Made by a program: the position numbers and the translations under genes | Shown here: piece by piece, positions 6,618 through 7,258 of the stretch | How positions within the stretch are numbered: the first letter of the stretch is position 1 | How the letters are laid out: each line of letters begins with the position of its first letter | Origin: a bacterium | GTDB taxonomy: Bacteria; T1Sed10-126 | NCBI GenBank assembly: GCA_003557545.1 | Contig: PWOD01000084.1 | Span: forward strand, 1-7,258 | Length of the DNA: 7,258 nucleotides | Reading direction: 5' to 3' | Notes under the pieces: model-generated | What the model was told of the DNA's origin: nothing | What the model saw: only the letters and a program-made list of their open reading frames with translations | Databases searched by the model: none

Positions 6618-7258
6618 ATGGAATCAAAAGATAATCGTTTCATAGAAGATCCCCCGGTTAGATTATCTCCTGCCGAAGAACTTGATGAAACGGCGGCTCG
6701 ATCTGAAATGAGGGAGTTGGAAGAGGCGCTCCGCTTTCATGATAGGAAGTATTATAATGAAGGTAGTCCGGTGATCTCGGATGGAACCTATGATCGGCTG
6801 TTTAACCGGCTGCAGGAGCTGGAGGAATTTTATCCTCAGTACAGAGCTGAAAACTCACCAACCAAGCGGGTAGGAGCACCGCCTCTGGACCAGTTTGAAA
6901 CGGTGGAGCATGTTGAACCGATGTTAAGCCTTACCGGAACCCTGGATAAGGGGAAGATTATTGATTTTGATAGATTTGTTCGTGAACGGCTGGAGGATGC
7001 ACCATTTAGTTACTGGGGGGAACTGAAATTTGATGGTTTGTCAGTCGAGCTTGTCTATCAGCAGGGTAAGCTGTCGAGAGCCACCACCCGGGGGGATGGA
7101 TATAGCGGCGAGGATATTACAGAAAACATACGAACTATCCGGGATGTCCCTCTGGTCCTGCAGTTGGAAAAGCTGCCGGAGCAGCTGGTAGTTCGTGGGG
7201 AGGCTTATATGCAACTTGAACAGTTTTATAAACTGAATGAAAGACGTGCTAATCAGGA
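6618..7258 (+). CDS. ligA: NAD+-dependent DNA ligase LigA, N-terminal part (3' partial)
   Basis: Seals nicks in duplex DNA using NAD+ during replication and repair. The ATG at nt 6618 follows AAAGGTG (nt 6603-6609) by 8 nt; 213 codons are seen before the window ends, about a third of a usual LigA. Domain Ia residues for NMN binding are present: Y45, Y46, D55, Y58 and D59 in the HDRKYYN and SDGTYDRLF segments. Next come SPTKRVG (80-86) and EPMLSL (100-105), then the adenylation motif ELKFDGLS with the AMP-accepting K137, ATRGDGYSGEDITENIRTI (156-174) and VRGEAYM (192-198). The protein has about 22 more residues before the first conserved domain than E. coli LigA (catalytic K115), including IEDPPVRLSPAEEL. 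The oligonucleotide-fold, zinc, helix-hairpin-helix and BRCT parts would lie to the right. Confidence 0.96.
   Translation, partial: MESKDNRFIEDPPVRLSPAEELDETAARSEMRELEEALRFHDRKYYNEGSPVISDGTYDRLFNRLQELEEFYPQYRAENSPTKRVGAPPLDQFETVEHVEPMLSLTGTLDKGKIIDFDRFVRERLEDAPFSYWGELKFDGLSVELVYQQGKLSRATTRGDGYSGEDITENIRTIRDVPLVLQLEKLPEQLVVRGEAYMQLEQFYKLNERRANQ

Overview
This 7.26 kb window looks like a bacterial chromosome segment of moderate GC content, AT-rich between genes. It carries genome-maintenance genes (recQ, umuD, umuC, ligA) next to the end of a large secreted repeat protein. There is no phage, transposon, CRISPR or RNA gene that I can support. The organism is probably Gram-negative: the first protein ends in a FlgD-like/type IX-like sorting tail, and the small flavin-type protein resembles a family I associate with Deltaproteobacteria and relatives. 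The lineage cannot be fixed from this sequence alone.

Layout, left to right: (1) nt 2-1627 (+), the 3' portion of a secreted/surface protein with at least three InlB-like beta repeats, a beta-rich linker and a C-terminal sorting/anchoring-type domain; its start lies outside the window. (2) nt 1628-1957, a 330-nt gap with a weak hairpin just after the surface gene and a promoter-like site inside a long two-part inverted repeat just before recQ. (3) nt 1958-3775 (+), a complete RecQ helicase with helicase core, zinc/RQC and HRDC regions. (4) nt 3915-4295 (-), a small pyridoxamine-5'-phosphate-oxidase-like split-barrel protein, convergent with recQ. (5) nt 4296-4642, a 347-nt gap with stem-loops. 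(6) nt 4643-5905 (-), umuC, and nt 5895-6332 (-), umuD, overlapping by 11 nt as a umuDC operon. (7) nt 6333-6617, a divergent AT-rich regulatory region. (8) nt 6618-7258 (+), the N-terminal 213 codons of an NAD+-dependent DNA ligase, running off the right edge.

Functionally, UmuD and UmuC would form an inducible translesion polymerase (Pol V type). RecQ unwinds recombination and replication intermediates. LigA seals nicks. They are not one operon (three transcription units on both strands), so shared regulation is a hypothesis; I found no canonical E. coli or Bacillus SOS box. Points worth a second look are the hairpin that encloses the recQ promoter, the paired ACAATTGT palindromes around the umuD promoter, a LigA N-terminus that recalls the haloarchaeal NAD ligase group, and a degenerate clamp-binding motif in UmuC. 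I do not see a clearly new multi-gene system here.
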